Shown: positions 17,309-25,987 of the stretch, piece by piece
How positions within the stretch are numbered: the first letter of the stretch is position 1
Layout: every line of letters begins with the position of its first letter
Assembly: GCF_017897595.1 (NCBI RefSeq)
Contig: NZ_JAGKIK010000009.1
Location: 1 to 64,000 of the forward strand
DNA length: 64,000 nt
Reading direction: 5' to 3'
From: Aquimarina sp. U1-2
GTDB taxonomy: Bacteria; Bacteroidota; Bacteroidia; Flavobacteriales; Flavobacteriaceae
Notes under the pieces: generated by a model
What the model was told of the DNA's origin: nothing
The model's database searches: none
The model's input: only the letters and a program-made list of their open reading frames with translations
Translations under genes and position numbers: made by a program

Positions 17309-17467
17309 ATGTTAAAACAAATTCTTAAGCTAGACGGGGTGAGCGAGCTAACTAATAATCAATTGAAAGTTGTAAAAGGCGGATATGTTTGCAGTGAACA
17401 GGCCTCTTGTCCCGCGAATAGGTATTGCGATTTTAGATGGGGAAATGAGGGATTGTGTATTTTGTGA
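17309..17467 (+). CDS. Double-glycine-leader Cys-rich peptide (bacteriocin-like precursor)
   Basis: A 52-residue ORF beginning MLKQILKLDGVSELTNNQ and reaching a GG at residues 24-25 (KVVKGG). This has the form of a ComC/bacteriocin double-glycine leader (hydrophobic positions, then ELTxxQLxxVxGG). The predicted 27-residue core (26-52) is acidic-neutral with four cysteines spaced C-x5-C-x5-C-x8-C, suggesting two disulfides or modification. Such leaders are cleaved by C39-peptidase ABC exporters. No such exporter or modifying enzyme is in this window, so it is an orphan precursor. It has its own strong terminator 64 bp downstream. It is short enough to be missed by automatic annotation. Confidence 0.7.
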   Translation: MLKQILKLDGVSELTNNQLKVVKGGYVCSEQASCPANRYCDFRWGNEGLCIL

Positions 17468-17530
17468 ATAAAAAAGTTGAATAATCAACTGAGTATTTTA
17501 ACAGGTTCTTAAAGTATATCCATGCGATGT

Positions 17531-17577
17531 AAAAACACCTCCAAACTTTAATGAATTTTAAAGTTTGGAGGTGTTTT
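17531..17577. terminator. Bidirectional intrinsic terminator
   Basis: A perfect 20-bp inverted repeat (arms AAAAACACCTCCAAACTTTA and its complement, 7-nt loop) with A-tract and T-tract ends. It separates the converging small-peptide gene (stop 17467) and S9 peptidase gene (stop 17608) and should stop transcription from both. Confidence 0.9.
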
Positions 17578-17607
17578 TATTATGGGCTTACTAAGATTGC
17601 CGTAATG

Positions 17608-19557
17608 TTATACTTTTTTATCCACGTTAGTTGATGTGTTTTTATCGTCATTTGTGGCTTTGACACCTTCACCTTTTAAATAGGTATCCAGGAATTGACG
17701 TACTTTTCCGTAGGCTTCGATTTGATTTTCCTTTTTTACGAATCCGTGACCTTCATCTTCAAATAAAACATACTCTACCGGAACACCATTTTTTCGAACA
17801 CCTTCGACTATTTCGTCTGATTCTACTTTGAGCACCCTAGGATCTTTTGCTCCTTGAAGTACGAGAAGAGGTTTTGTCACCTTTTCGGTATGAAATAAAG
17901 GAGAAATTTGTTTTAGTCTTACTGAATCTGCAGTATTAGGGTCGCCCATTTCAGTATACAATGCATCTTTAAAAGATTCCCACCATGGCGGGATACTTCT
18001 TAATGTTCTTATCCAATTTGTTACTCCAAAGATATTTACGCCTACTTTGAATTCTTCTGGTGCATAAGTTAGTGCTGCCATAGTCATATAACCCCCGTAA
18101 GAACCTCCAATAATTCCTATTTTATCGGCGTCTATACTATCTTGTTTCGCTAACCAGTCTTTTCCTGCTATACAATCTTTTAGATCTTTATCTCCATGAT
18201 TTTGATCATCCATTTTGAAAAACGACTTTCCGTAGCCACTACTTCCTCTATTGTTCACAGCCAAAACTGCATATCCATGATTCACCAGGTATTGAATAAA
18301 TGCGCTAAAACCTTGTCTGGATTGTCCTCCTGGCCCACCATGTACCCAAACCAAAGCGGGAACTTTTTCGTTTAAAGATGCCTGTTTGGGGCGGTAGTAG
18401 ATTGCAGGTATTTCTGTTCCGTCAAAAGAAGGAAATCGTACTACTTCTGCAGTCACGAGGTGATCGGGATCTATTTCTTTATTTAAAACATCGGTTAGTT
18501 GATAATAATTTTTGGTTTCAAGATCATAAGCATAAGAGTTGGTGGGTGTGTTTGATCCTCCTACACGTAATAATGCCATAGTTTCATCTTTAGAAAAACT
18601 AGCACTTAATATTTGTTGATCTTCGATGTTTGGAAATTGAACTTCATTACCAGAGGCTACTTCCTTTATACTCATTACTGTTTTTGCATCTTCGTTGGTA
18701 AACATAATTTGATACGTACCATTCTTTGTAAAATAGAAGTTAGAGATATCCCAGTCTTTCTCGATTAGTTTTTCCTGAGTACCATCTTTAAGATTGTATT
18801 TCATCACATAACTAAACTCGGCGCCATCATCGGTTGTATAATAGAAAAATGCATTGTCTGGAGAGAAGTCTTGTGGGGAATTACCACTTACATTTTTATT
18901 AATTTTTGTTTTTTCCTTTGTTTTTGTGTTTAACAAATAAAGATCGGTGTCATTAGTGTTAATAGATTTGGTAAGTGCAATAAAGGTTCTGTCATCAGAC
19001 ATTCCGCCAAATTGCATGCCTTCATCATTTTGATATATCATTTTTGGTGTAAAATCACTAAGGTTCATTTCGTAGTGATCCATAAATTTTGGATTACGCT
19101 CATTACTGCCATAAAAGAAGCTTTTACCATCTTTGGCCCATCCCCTGAACAAAGCCCTCACATTCTTCTCGGGTGTTAGCCTTTTGATACCGGTGCTATC
19201 CTTCATAAAAATTTTGAAGATTTCGTCGCCATTGCCATCCATTCTAAAAAGTATCCTGTCATCTTCTGGGAAATATGATATGCCGAAAACAGAAGAGCTG
19301 TCTGATGCAGTTATCGGCGCAAATTCACCACCTTTTACTGGTGTTATATACATGTTATATATCCCAGACCTGTTGCTTGTTATCAACACAGTTGACTTAT
19401 CTGGAGAAAATCCATTGGAAAACGCATTTTCGTTATCCATAAATTGTTTGATAGAATATTGTTCTATCTTTTCGGTAGTAGCAGTTTCTTGCTTCTTTTC
19501 TTGTTTGCACGAGACTAATAAGAGCAAACCAATACTGAAAATGATTAGTTTTTTCAT
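17608..19557 (-). CDS. S9 family prolyl-oligopeptidase-type lipoprotein
   Basis: A 649-residue lipoprotein (lipobox LLLVSC) with an N-terminal WD40/TolB-like beta-propeller (~40-375) and a C-terminal alpha/beta-hydrolase peptidase domain. The triad is Ser486 (GGSYGGYM), Asp572 (GAKDPRV) and His604 (EDEGHGF). It is of the acylaminoacyl-peptidase/DPP-IV-like branch, expected to cleave short peptides in the periplasm or at the outer membrane. The start is fixed by the repeated leader cassette upstream, which ends AAACGTATG. The convergent neighbour encodes the double-glycine peptide, but an S9 enzyme is not the usual protease for such leaders. Confidence 0.92.
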   Translation of the reverse strand: MKKLIIFSIGLLLLVSCKQEKKQETATTEKIEQYSIKQFMDNENAFSNGFSPDKSTVLITSNRSGIYNMYITPVKGGEFAPITASDSSSVFGISYFPEDDRILFRMDGNGDEIFKIFMKDSTGIKRLTPEKNVRALFRGWAKDGKSFFYGSNERNPKFMDHYEMNLSDFTPKMIYQNDEGMQFGGMSDDRTFIALTKSINTNDTDLYLLNTKTKEKTKINKNVSGNSPQDFSPDNAFFYYTTDDGAEFSYVMKYNLKDGTQEKLIEKDWDISNFYFTKNGTYQIMFTNEDAKTVMSIKEVASGNEVQFPNIEDQQILSASFSKDETMALLRVGGSNTPTNSYAYDLETKNYYQLTDVLNKEIDPDHLVTAEVVRFPSFDGTEIPAIYYRPKQASLNEKVPALVWVHGGPGGQSRQGFSAFIQYLVNHGYAVLAVNNRGSSGYGKSFFKMDDQNHGDKDLKDCIAGKDWLAKQDSIDADKIGIIGGSYGGYMTMAALTYAPEEFKVGVNIFGVTNWIRTLRSIPPWWESFKDALYTEMGDPNTADSVRLKQISPLFHTEKVTKPLLVLQGAKDPRVLKVESDEIVEGVRKNGVPVEYVLFEDEGHGFVKKENQIEAYGKVRQFLDTYLKGEGVKATNDDKNTSTNVDKKV

Positions 19558-19643
19558 ACGTTTAAATCTTTTTAATTGTTTGAAAACGAAATAATTAAAA
19601 AATTGAGAACGTATGTAAACGCTACGCTCTCACGTTAAAAATT
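19558..19643 (-). promoter_or_regulatory. Attenuator-like leader, cassette copy 2
   Basis: On the minus strand, the hairpin at 19631-19605 (GAGAGCGTA / TACGTTCTC) is followed by AATTTTTTAATTATTTCG and reaches the S9 peptidase ATG after 47 nt. It is nearly identical to copy 1. It starts 12 nt after the stop of the leader peptide at 19697-19644. Confidence 0.65.
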
Positions 19644-19697
19644 TTAAATATTCCCTTTGGTGAAGAAATTTTTAAAATTTGTTAATGTTCGTTTCAT
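19644..19697 (-). CDS. Leader peptide, cassette copy 2
   Basis: A 17-codon ORF encoding MKRTLTNFKNFFTKGNI; its ATG is 140 nt upstream of the S9 peptidase ATG, exactly as in copies 1 and 4. The ATG is itself preceded by TTAAACGT, the same end as the cassette in front of full-length genes, because a second, decayed cassette lies directly upstream. Confidence 0.65.
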   Translation of the reverse strand: MKRTLTNFKNFFTKGNI

Positions 19698-19837
19698 ACG
19701 TTTAAGCTTTATTTATTATTTGATAATGGTATAATTATAAAATTGAGCGCGTAGTAACCGCTACGCACTCAGATTAAAATTTCAAAACATTCCCTTTGAT
19801 AAAATCATTTATTCATTTTATATATTTATAATTTTTG
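19698..19837 (-). promoter_or_regulatory. Decayed tandem leader cassette (relic)
   Basis: Upstream of copy 2 is another cassette. Its hairpin at 19770-19745 pairs GAGTGCGTAG with CTACGCGCTC, a 10-bp stem with base changes on both sides relative to copy 2, and lies 47 nt before the next start. The FIKGNV part of the leader is recognisable. The start is lost (in-frame TGA upstream), and the TAA that ends the other leaders is TTG here. It is likely a tandem duplication whose outer leader has decayed while its hairpin is kept. Confidence 0.55.
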
Positions 19838-19973
19838 TTCTTCAATTGTCAAAAGTCAATTACACTCAATGCAGCAATGGAATCCTTATACAATCATGTT
19901 GTTGATGATCAACATATTTATTATGGTTTAATTTATAAGGATGTTGATATTGATGTATGAAATTAAATCCATT

Positions 19974-22900
19974 TTAATCTAAGCCAAAGCTTTCTATTTT
20001 TTTGAATGGAGAAGTATTTAACTTCTCTATAGTTTCTCTATAAGATTTCCATTCGTTGGTAAAAAATGTATTAGTTTTCTTTAAGGCTTCTTGCAATGCT
20101 TCTTTTGCTTGTTGTATTAGTGTATTTTCAGTAGTTGTTAGTCCATTTTGCCTGCTGCCTACATACCAATTAGCTGTGCCCATACGTTGCATAACATGAA
20201 CTTCGGGATTGCGAGTGATACCTTGTCGCTTGTCTTCTTTTCCGATATAAAGCGCAATAACACTATCGATTTTTTTTGAAATTTCTTTAGAAAGCTGTAT
20301 TTGATCTTTGAATTTCTTTTTATCAAGTTCTTTAAGCTCTTTTTGATAGCCAGAGGCTACCTCTTTACTTTCAACGAGTTGTTTTACGGCATCAGCGGCT
20401 GTTTGTCTCATTTTTTCGATATTTTTTAATGCAGTGTATATTTCATCAATATTTTTTTGAGACACTTGTAGTCGCGGATCAGATTGTACCTTGATTACAG
20501 TTTCAGAAGTTTGATCGCCATATTGCATTTTTAATTGATATTGACCTGGTTTTACCAATACTCCGCTAGGTTCTTTAACCTGTTTTGTTAATTTTCTAGA
20601 AGGGCGATCTGCTCCTTTTTCTTTCATACCCCATGTAATTTTATGAAGTCCGGTAGAATCAGGTGCCTTCTGTTTTAAAGTTCGTATTAATTGATCGCCA
20701 TTATAGACTTTGAGGTAAATCGAATCCCAGGTTACTTTGGCTTCCTTTTTTTCATTTTCTTCCGCATCGTTCTCTTTTTCATTATCATCTTTAGTATTCG
20801 TTTTCTTTTTTTCAACTTGTACGTAATAGGATATGAGTGCTCCTTTATCTCGGTTCTCTCCATTATACAATGCATCTGCACCAAAACGACTACCTGTAGG
20901 TTGTTGATATGCTGCCTGGTAGGCAACTGGTGGATTAAAAAGATGCAATTTCTGATTCAAAAGGGATCTATTTTTTGCTATGGCTCTTAAGGGCCGAATA
21001 TCATCTAATATCCAAGCCGCTCTACCAAATGTACCAATAACGAGATCATGCTCTCTGGGTTGAATGACCAAATCTTTTACCGATACAGTTGGAAATCCTT
21101 TAGTCCATTTCATCCAGTCGTTACCCGCATTTATAGAAACATACAATCCGTCATCAGTGCCCAGAAACATTAGATTTTTTTCAATAGGATCTTCAACAAT
21201 ACAAAGAGTATAACTTTTTACATCATTTTGGTCTACAATACGATTCCACGTTTTACCATAATCAGTAGTTCTATATGCGTAGGGAGTATAATTAAACCTT
21301 CTGTAATCATTAGCTATTAGTAATGCTTCGCCTTTCTTCTTGTTTGAAGCTTTAATCTGTACGATCCAGCTACCTTGTGGTAATCCCTTTACATTTTTGG
21401 ATACTTCTGTCCAGTTGGTTCCTCCATCTTTAGTGATATGCACGCGACCATCATCTGTACCTACCCACAACATGTTTTGTTCAAGAGGTGAAGGTTCGAT
21501 AACCAATATCGTACAATGATTCTCGGCTCCTGTGGCATCCATTGTTAGTCCGCCACTTTCAGATTGTTTTAATTTTTTTGGGTCATTGGTAGTTAAATCT
21601 GGTGATATCACTTTCCAGGTGAGTCCTTTATCGGTACTTTTATGCACAAACTGACTTCCGAAATAAAGGGTGCTATTATCAAATGGATCTATATTAATAG
21701 CAGCATTCCAGTTAAAACGTAGTTGTATTGCTGGATCGGGATGTGTAGGGCGTACGGTATAATTATTTCCTGTCTTCCAATCGTAACGACTCACGTATCC
21801 TTGTTGACTCATAGACCAACCATATCGAGAATCATCTTTATCGGGCACTACATCAAAACCATCTCCGAAAGAGATTTCTTGCCAGTATGAATTTCTAATG
21901 CCCTGATCTTTCCAAACATAAGAAGGGCCGCGCCAACTCCCGTTGTCTTGCATGCCCCCGTATACGTTATATGGAAATTCGTTATCAACATTGATATGAT
22001 AAAATTGCGCTACAGGCAGATTACCAATAAATCGCCAAGTTTTACCCCCATCCCGGGTAATATTTAATCCCCCATCGTTACCATCAATCATAAAATTACC
22101 ATCGTGAGGATGAATCCACCAAGCATGATGGTCGGGGTGTACACCATTATCTACCCCATAGGCAGGCATTAACTCAGCAAAGTTTTTACCACCATCTTCA
22201 GAAACATTGACATATGTAAATACAGAATATATTCTGTTTTCGTTTTCAGGATCTACAAATATATCAGAGTAATAAAAAGGACGATTGCCAATATCTTTTT
22301 TGTCATTTACTTTGGCCCACGTAAAGCCCCCATCAGTTGATTTGTAGAGTGCATTTTTCTTTGCTTCTATGAGGGCATAGATTATATTAGGCTTGTTTGC
22401 AGCAATAGCCAAACCTATTCTACCTAAATTACCTTTTGGCAATCCGTCTTTTTCTGTTCTTTCTTCCCAGGTATCACCTCCATCGTAACTTATAAATAAA
22501 CCAGATCCTTCACCACCAGATTTGAAAAACCAAGGATCGCGTTTGTGCTCCCAAAGGGCTGCGATAAGTTTGTTTGGATTTGTAGGATCCATAACTAAAT
22601 CTGCAGCTCCTGTTTTATTATTTGCAAAGAGAATCTTATCCCAGGTTTTTCCTCCATTTTTAGTCTTGTATACGCCTCTTTCTGGATGCTCTCCCCATGG
22701 CGATCCAATGGCAGCCACATATACGATATCTGGATTAGATGGATCTATAACAACTCTATGAATGTGTCTTGTTTTTTCGAGCCCCATACTTTTCCAGTTT
22801 TTACCACCATCTAATGACTTGTAGATACCGTAACCACCGTTTAGACTGTTTCTTGGGTTGCCTTCTCCCGTACCTACCCATATTACAGATGGATTAGATT

Positions 22901-23180
22901 GTTGTATAGCTACCGCACCTATTGAAGCAGTTATCTGGTTATCAAAAATAGGCTCCCACTGGATACCTCCCGATGTAGATTTCCATACTCCCCCTGATGC
23001 CGTCCCGGCGTAAATGATATTAGGATCAGAGGTAACAACGTCAATAGAAGTTACACGCCCGCTCATACCGCCAGGCCCTATGTTTCTTGGAGTTAAATCC
23101 TGTATTAGATCCATAGAAAATTGCTGGGAAAAGACGGATATTGAAATAAGTAAGAATACTGCTAAAATGATGTTTTTCAT
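19974..23180 (-). CDS. Exported Asp-box beta-propeller protein (VPS10/sortilin-like)
   Basis: A 1068-residue protein with a signal peptide (MKNIILAVFLLISISVFSQ) and about ten Asp-box/BNR motifs, such as SLDGGKNWK, TKNGGKTWD, SYDGGDTWE, STDGGFTWA, TRDGGKTWR and TKDGGTNWT. These are spread over residues ~60-730 and indicate one large or two smaller beta-propellers. The C-terminal ~330 residues include a charged low-complexity stretch (~800-820) and helical/coiled regions. Relatives are often labelled glycosyl hydrolase, but no sialidase catalytic set was identified and the function is unknown. No T9SS tail is present. Transcribed as a single gene. Confidence 0.85.
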   Translation of the reverse strand: MKNIILAVFLLISISVFSQQFSMDLIQDLTPRNIGPGGMSGRVTSIDVVTSDPNIIYAGTASGGVWKSTSGGIQWEPIFDNQITASIGAVAIQQSNPSVIWVGTGEGNPRNSLNGGYGIYKSLDGGKNWKSMGLEKTRHIHRVVIDPSNPDIVYVAAIGSPWGEHPERGVYKTKNGGKTWDKILFANNKTGAADLVMDPTNPNKLIAALWEHKRDPWFFKSGGEGSGLFISYDGGDTWEERTEKDGLPKGNLGRIGLAIAANKPNIIYALIEAKKNALYKSTDGGFTWAKVNDKKDIGNRPFYYSDIFVDPENENRIYSVFTYVNVSEDGGKNFAELMPAYGVDNGVHPDHHAWWIHPHDGNFMIDGNDGGLNITRDGGKTWRFIGNLPVAQFYHINVDNEFPYNVYGGMQDNGSWRGPSYVWKDQGIRNSYWQEISFGDGFDVVPDKDDSRYGWSMSQQGYVSRYDWKTGNNYTVRPTHPDPAIQLRFNWNAAINIDPFDNSTLYFGSQFVHKSTDKGLTWKVISPDLTTNDPKKLKQSESGGLTMDATGAENHCTILVIEPSPLEQNMLWVGTDDGRVHITKDGGTNWTEVSKNVKGLPQGSWIVQIKASNKKKGEALLIANDYRRFNYTPYAYRTTDYGKTWNRIVDQNDVKSYTLCIVEDPIEKNLMFLGTDDGLYVSINAGNDWMKWTKGFPTVSVKDLVIQPREHDLVIGTFGRAAWILDDIRPLRAIAKNRSLLNQKLHLFNPPVAYQAAYQQPTGSRFGADALYNGENRDKGALISYYVQVEKKKTNTKDDNEKENDAEENEKKEAKVTWDSIYLKVYNGDQLIRTLKQKAPDSTGLHKITWGMKEKGADRPSRKLTKQVKEPSGVLVKPGQYQLKMQYGDQTSETVIKVQSDPRLQVSQKNIDEIYTALKNIEKMRQTAADAVKQLVESKEVASGYQKELKELDKKKFKDQIQLSKEISKKIDSVIALYIGKEDKRQGITRNPEVHVMQRMGTANWYVGSRQNGLTTTENTLIQQAKEALQEALKKTNTFFTNEWKSYRETIEKLNTSPFKKIESFGLD

Positions 23181-23520
23181 TTTTGAATATGGGTTAATTA
23201 TAGTTGTAAACGTTAAATAGAAATAATCAGAAAGGTGTTTGGCATTTATACTCTAGTTATTTCTAACGGATATTAGAAATATATTTTTGAGTCTTAAACC
23301 ATACATACAAAGCAACTGTAGTAAAAAGTAATGAATTATTTTAATACGTTTTTGATTGACTGACTATTTATCGTCTAAAGTAAATAAAATGGAAAAGCTA
23401 AAGTCTTAAAAGCATGTTAAGGTAAAAACGCCGTTATACTTATATTTATGGGAGAACATTTCTAGATAATTCTGAAAATTTGCATGTTTCTGGCATAATG
23501 ATTTTAAGGATAAAGAGGTA
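23181..23520. other. AT-rich intergenic region, nothing identified
   Basis: Upstream of the Asp-box protein gene. Must include its promoter on the minus strand, but no clear -33/-7 pair, repeat or ORF was identified in this part. Confidence 0.4.
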
Positions 23521-23600
23521 TTTTAAGCCGTAATAGCTGCCCGCCTTTTTTTAAATAAAATAGCAGGTGGGGATCTTATAATGCATAATGTGGGTTAAAC
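23521..23600 (+). repeat. Dispersed repeat family B, partial copy
   Basis: TTTTAAGCCGTAATAGCTGC, then CCGCC, a T-run, a GCAGGTGGGGAT block and TGCATAATGTGGGTTAAAC. It matches the right half of the element at 31922-32135 and, more weakly, 33738-33966. Confidence 0.65.
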
Positions 23601-23616
23601 CAATCCTGTTTTAGCG

Positions 23617-23970
23617 TTACTTGATTTTAAGATTGTTTCCATCTCTTGCTGAAATTAAATTGAAATCCTTATCAACTTTGATGATGATTTTTTTACTGGT
23701 ACTTAGATTTACCATTTTCCATCTAAAACCGTATGATGTTTCAAAAATTGCAGATCTTGCCATTTTCCGTAAATCTATGTCATCCATTTCTTCTACAATT
23801 TGATTGACCTGTAAATCTATACCGCGTTGCTGTACTTCTTCAGGAGAAAGTTTACGATCTCTGGGATTTTGTGAATGATCAATACAGGCTAAAGTCGTTT
23901 TTACTTCCTGAACGTTGCCATATATAAAAGGGGAGAGCAGTACCAATAGCAGTAGTATGTAATTTTTCAT
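23617..23970 (-). CDS. Small secreted protein of unknown function
   Basis: A 117-residue protein with a signal peptide (MKNYILLLLVLLSPFIYG). The mature part is mixed charged with no recognised motif; the final ~35 residues (KIIIKVDKDFNLISARDGN) look beta-rich. It stands alone on the minus strand. The start is supported by the signal peptide and the lack of a better candidate. No function is proposed. Confidence 0.6.
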   Translation of the reverse strand: MKNYILLLLVLLSPFIYGNVQEVKTTLACIDHSQNPRDRKLSPEEVQQRGIDLQVNQIVEEMDDIDLRKMARSAIFETSYGFRWKMVNLSTSKKIIIKVDKDFNLISARDGNNLKIK

Positions 23971-24305
23971 AATTGTGGGGTTTACATTATAATTACATAC
24001 TATGCAAGCACATAGTTATGCAATTACAATATCATTTTTATTTGTATCCATATTGTATTTGTATTTTGCTTTCGACAATAATTTAAAACGAAGGGGTAGC
24101 TTCTAATATAACGATTTTTATCGTATTATCGTGCTGTTTTTCGAAAGAAATATTGAAACTTAGTAAGTAGAGAACGTGTTACGCTAACTATACCTACCTC
24201 TATATCACAATTAACTTATAGCATGTATAGAGACTCCTTACAGGTAGTTTTTCTTTCAACCGTCATGCCAAGGGTTCGCCCTAAAATTGTTTACTGAAGT
24301 TTGAT
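23971..24305. other. Intergenic region, nothing identified
   Basis: 335 bp of AT-rich sequence between two minus-strand genes; no ORF, repeat copy or convincing terminator seen. Confidence 0.4.
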
Positions 24306-25445
24306 CTACTTCCTGTTTAATTCGAAAGTATATATTTGTCGTCCTAGTTCTGCTAAGAACGGGATTCCGATAGTGTCATATTCATACTGATCGTCATTGT
24401 AGATTTCATTTTTATTAACATGTACAGTAGCAGACAGGATAAACTCGAGGTTATTTTTGGTATCTATTATATATGCACAATCGGTAAGATATCCATACGC
24501 ATACCCCACCTTATTATACATCTTGATGTGATCAGGGATACCCCTTTTATGATCACCAAAAATGAAAAATTTAACGTAAGAGTCATAATAAATTGTTTTA
24601 TCAAATCCGGCTTGATGAGGTAAATTTTGCATAGCTTTTAGGATAAACGTTCTATCAGCTGGATTCATATCAAATTGATCAGATTTTTTATAGGAGTCAG
24701 GAAAATGAATACGCTTCATCATGCTATGTAAAGATCGTAAGGGAAGGTAGTTCTTTTTAGAAAAATCTTTTGGATGTTTAATTAAACTGTCATTTTGAAA
24801 ATATCCTTTACCTTTTGACGTGTTTTTTAACGACAATTTTGGTAAGGCTTTATTTTTAATAGGATACTGTTTATATACTGGGATACTATCATCGAGATGC
24901 TTCTTGAACATAATAGATGCTGTGGTTAAGCTTCTAGAATTAGGAATGGATAAACGATGAGAAATATTCCCTTTTAGTTGTTTTGAATGCAAATTTTGAT
25001 TGATATAATCCTGACCTAGAAATTCAAACAAACGATTGTAAGCCTGATTATCGCTAATAGCAAAAATATCGATAATAGACTTTTCTATAGAAGAATGATA
25101 CGTATCGTTTTGCGTTTTAAAATTTGTTTTTCTATCGATACGTACCCCTTTTTCCTGTAATTCTTTTAATTTTCCTAATGCAAGCAGCGCTATAGGAAAC
25201 TTTACCGAACTAGCGGGGTAAAAATAAATACTGTCGTTTACGTTAAATTCAAAATCGGTAAAACTGACGTTTCCTTGCGTATTTCGGTCTATCTGCGTAT
25301 ATAGTATTTGTACCTCATAATTCTTATAGCTTTGCATAATATTTCTAATCGCATCTTCTTTAGATTGCAATACTTGTTCTAAAGGATTTTGCGTAGTGCA
25401 TGATACTATCATGAGTAAAACAACAACAACATACTTTGTGCTCAT
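24306..25445 (-). CDS. Penicillin-binding-type serine hydrolase lipoprotein (class A beta-lactamase-like)
   Basis: A 379-residue lipoprotein (signal with MIVSC lipobox) of the beta-lactamase2/serine hydrolase fold. Catalytic motifs are Ser79-x-x-Lys82 (PASSVKF), an SDN triad in AISDNQAYN (~131-133), and a K-x-G box in KVGYAYG in the last strand. Lack of the class A Glu166-loop signature and of a canonical KTG makes it more likely an esterase, peptidase or cell-wall enzyme than a resistance enzyme. Its start codon is reached by repeated leader cassette copy 4. The start ATG codes MSTK rather than MK as in the other three cassette genes. Confidence 0.85.
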   Translation of the reverse strand: MSTKYVVVVLLMIVSCTTQNPLEQVLQSKEDAIRNIMQSYKNYEVQILYTQIDRNTQGNVSFTDFEFNVNDSIYFYPASSVKFPIALLALGKLKELQEKGVRIDRKTNFKTQNDTYHSSIEKSIIDIFAISDNQAYNRLFEFLGQDYINQNLHSKQLKGNISHRLSIPNSRSLTTASIMFKKHLDDSIPVYKQYPIKNKALPKLSLKNTSKGKGYFQNDSLIKHPKDFSKKNYLPLRSLHSMMKRIHFPDSYKKSDQFDMNPADRTFILKAMQNLPHQAGFDKTIYYDSYVKFFIFGDHKRGIPDHIKMYNKVGYAYGYLTDCAYIIDTKNNLEFILSATVHVNKNEIYNDDQYEYDTIGIPFLAELGRQIYTFELNRK

Positions 25446-25531
25446 ACGTGTAAATTTTAGTAATTACTTGGTCATAAAATACTTATAAAATCGAAAACGT
25501 AGGTAGCTGCTACGCTCTCTCGTTAAAAATT
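25446..25531 (-). promoter_or_regulatory. Attenuator-like leader, cassette copy 4
   Basis: On the minus strand, the hairpin at 25519-25493 pairs GAGAGCGTAG with CTACGTTTTC (10 bp, two G-U) and is followed by GATTTTATAAG, a weaker T-run than in the other copies. The distance from the hairpin to the gene start is again 47 nt. The last block is more diverged but still ends ACGTATG. Confidence 0.6.
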
Positions 25532-25585
25532 TTAAACATCTCTTCTAGTGAAGAAATTTTTAAAATTCATTATTGTTTGTTTCAC
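25532..25585 (-). CDS. Leader peptide, cassette copy 4
   Basis: An 18-codon ORF starting at GTG: (M)KQTIMNFKNFFTRRDV then stop, with start-to-gene distance of exactly 140 nt. The NFKNFFT core is kept. An internal ATG (codon 6) could also start translation. Confidence 0.55.
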   Translation of the reverse strand: MKQTIMNFKNFFTRRDV

Positions 25586-25801
25586 AAGAAGAAAAGGCGA
25601 GGAGCATTCTACCTGTTTAAGCATTTCTTTCAACATGTACAGCAAGTTAAAAGTAATCTTTTTAAAGAAAAGAGTGCTAGAGTTTAACCTGACTTGGCTC
25701 AATACAGAAATTCTGACAGAATATCGCTTCAGTAAAAAAATCTGTCAAATATATTATGTTAATTCTTATTCGTTAATCCATTTTATGGTTTCGTTCTTAA
25801 T

Positions 25802-25962
25802 GAACTAGTTTAAACTTTTTTCAATTTGCTAAAAAAATGCTGTTTTGCACTTATATTTTATAATTTTTGACTTCCGTAGCGCTGCTATGCAAGTAAAAAA
25901 TTACTTCATTTAAGCACAAAACCTTCATTTTTCATCTAAATCAAAAAAGTTTAAACTAGTTC
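25802..25962. repeat. Foldback repeat family C (MITE-like)
   Basis: 161 bp with terminal inverted repeats of about 25 bp: GAACTAGTTTAAACTTTTTT at the left and its complement at the right, ending TTTAAACTAGTTC. No ORF inside. It ends 25 bp before the VWA gene start, so it may carry or disturb that promoter. A half copy is at 11317-11365. Confidence 0.8.
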
Positions 25963-25987
25963 AGTTAAAATATACTAACTTTAGCTA

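Noticed and set aside
17608..19557. S9 peptidase as dedicated processing enzyme for the adjacent double-glycine peptide
   Set aside because: Double-glycine leaders are removed by C39 peptidase domains of exporters. The genes converge with a strong terminator between them, and the S9 protein is an exported lipoprotein of the general peptidase type.
19133..19594. 153-codon plus-strand ORF in the S9 peptidase gene
   Set aside because: Wholly antisense to a well-supported gene and running through its leader; no protein features.
19974..23180. Annotation of the Asp-box protein as a glycosyl hydrolase or sialidase
   Set aside because: Asp-box motifs only indicate a propeller; the arginine triad and other sialidase residues could not be identified.
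24306..25445. Serine hydrolase as an antibiotic-resistance beta-lactamase
   Set aside because: The SxxK and SDN motifs are present, but a canonical KTG and class A omega-loop Glu were not found; a general serine hydrolase is the safer call.
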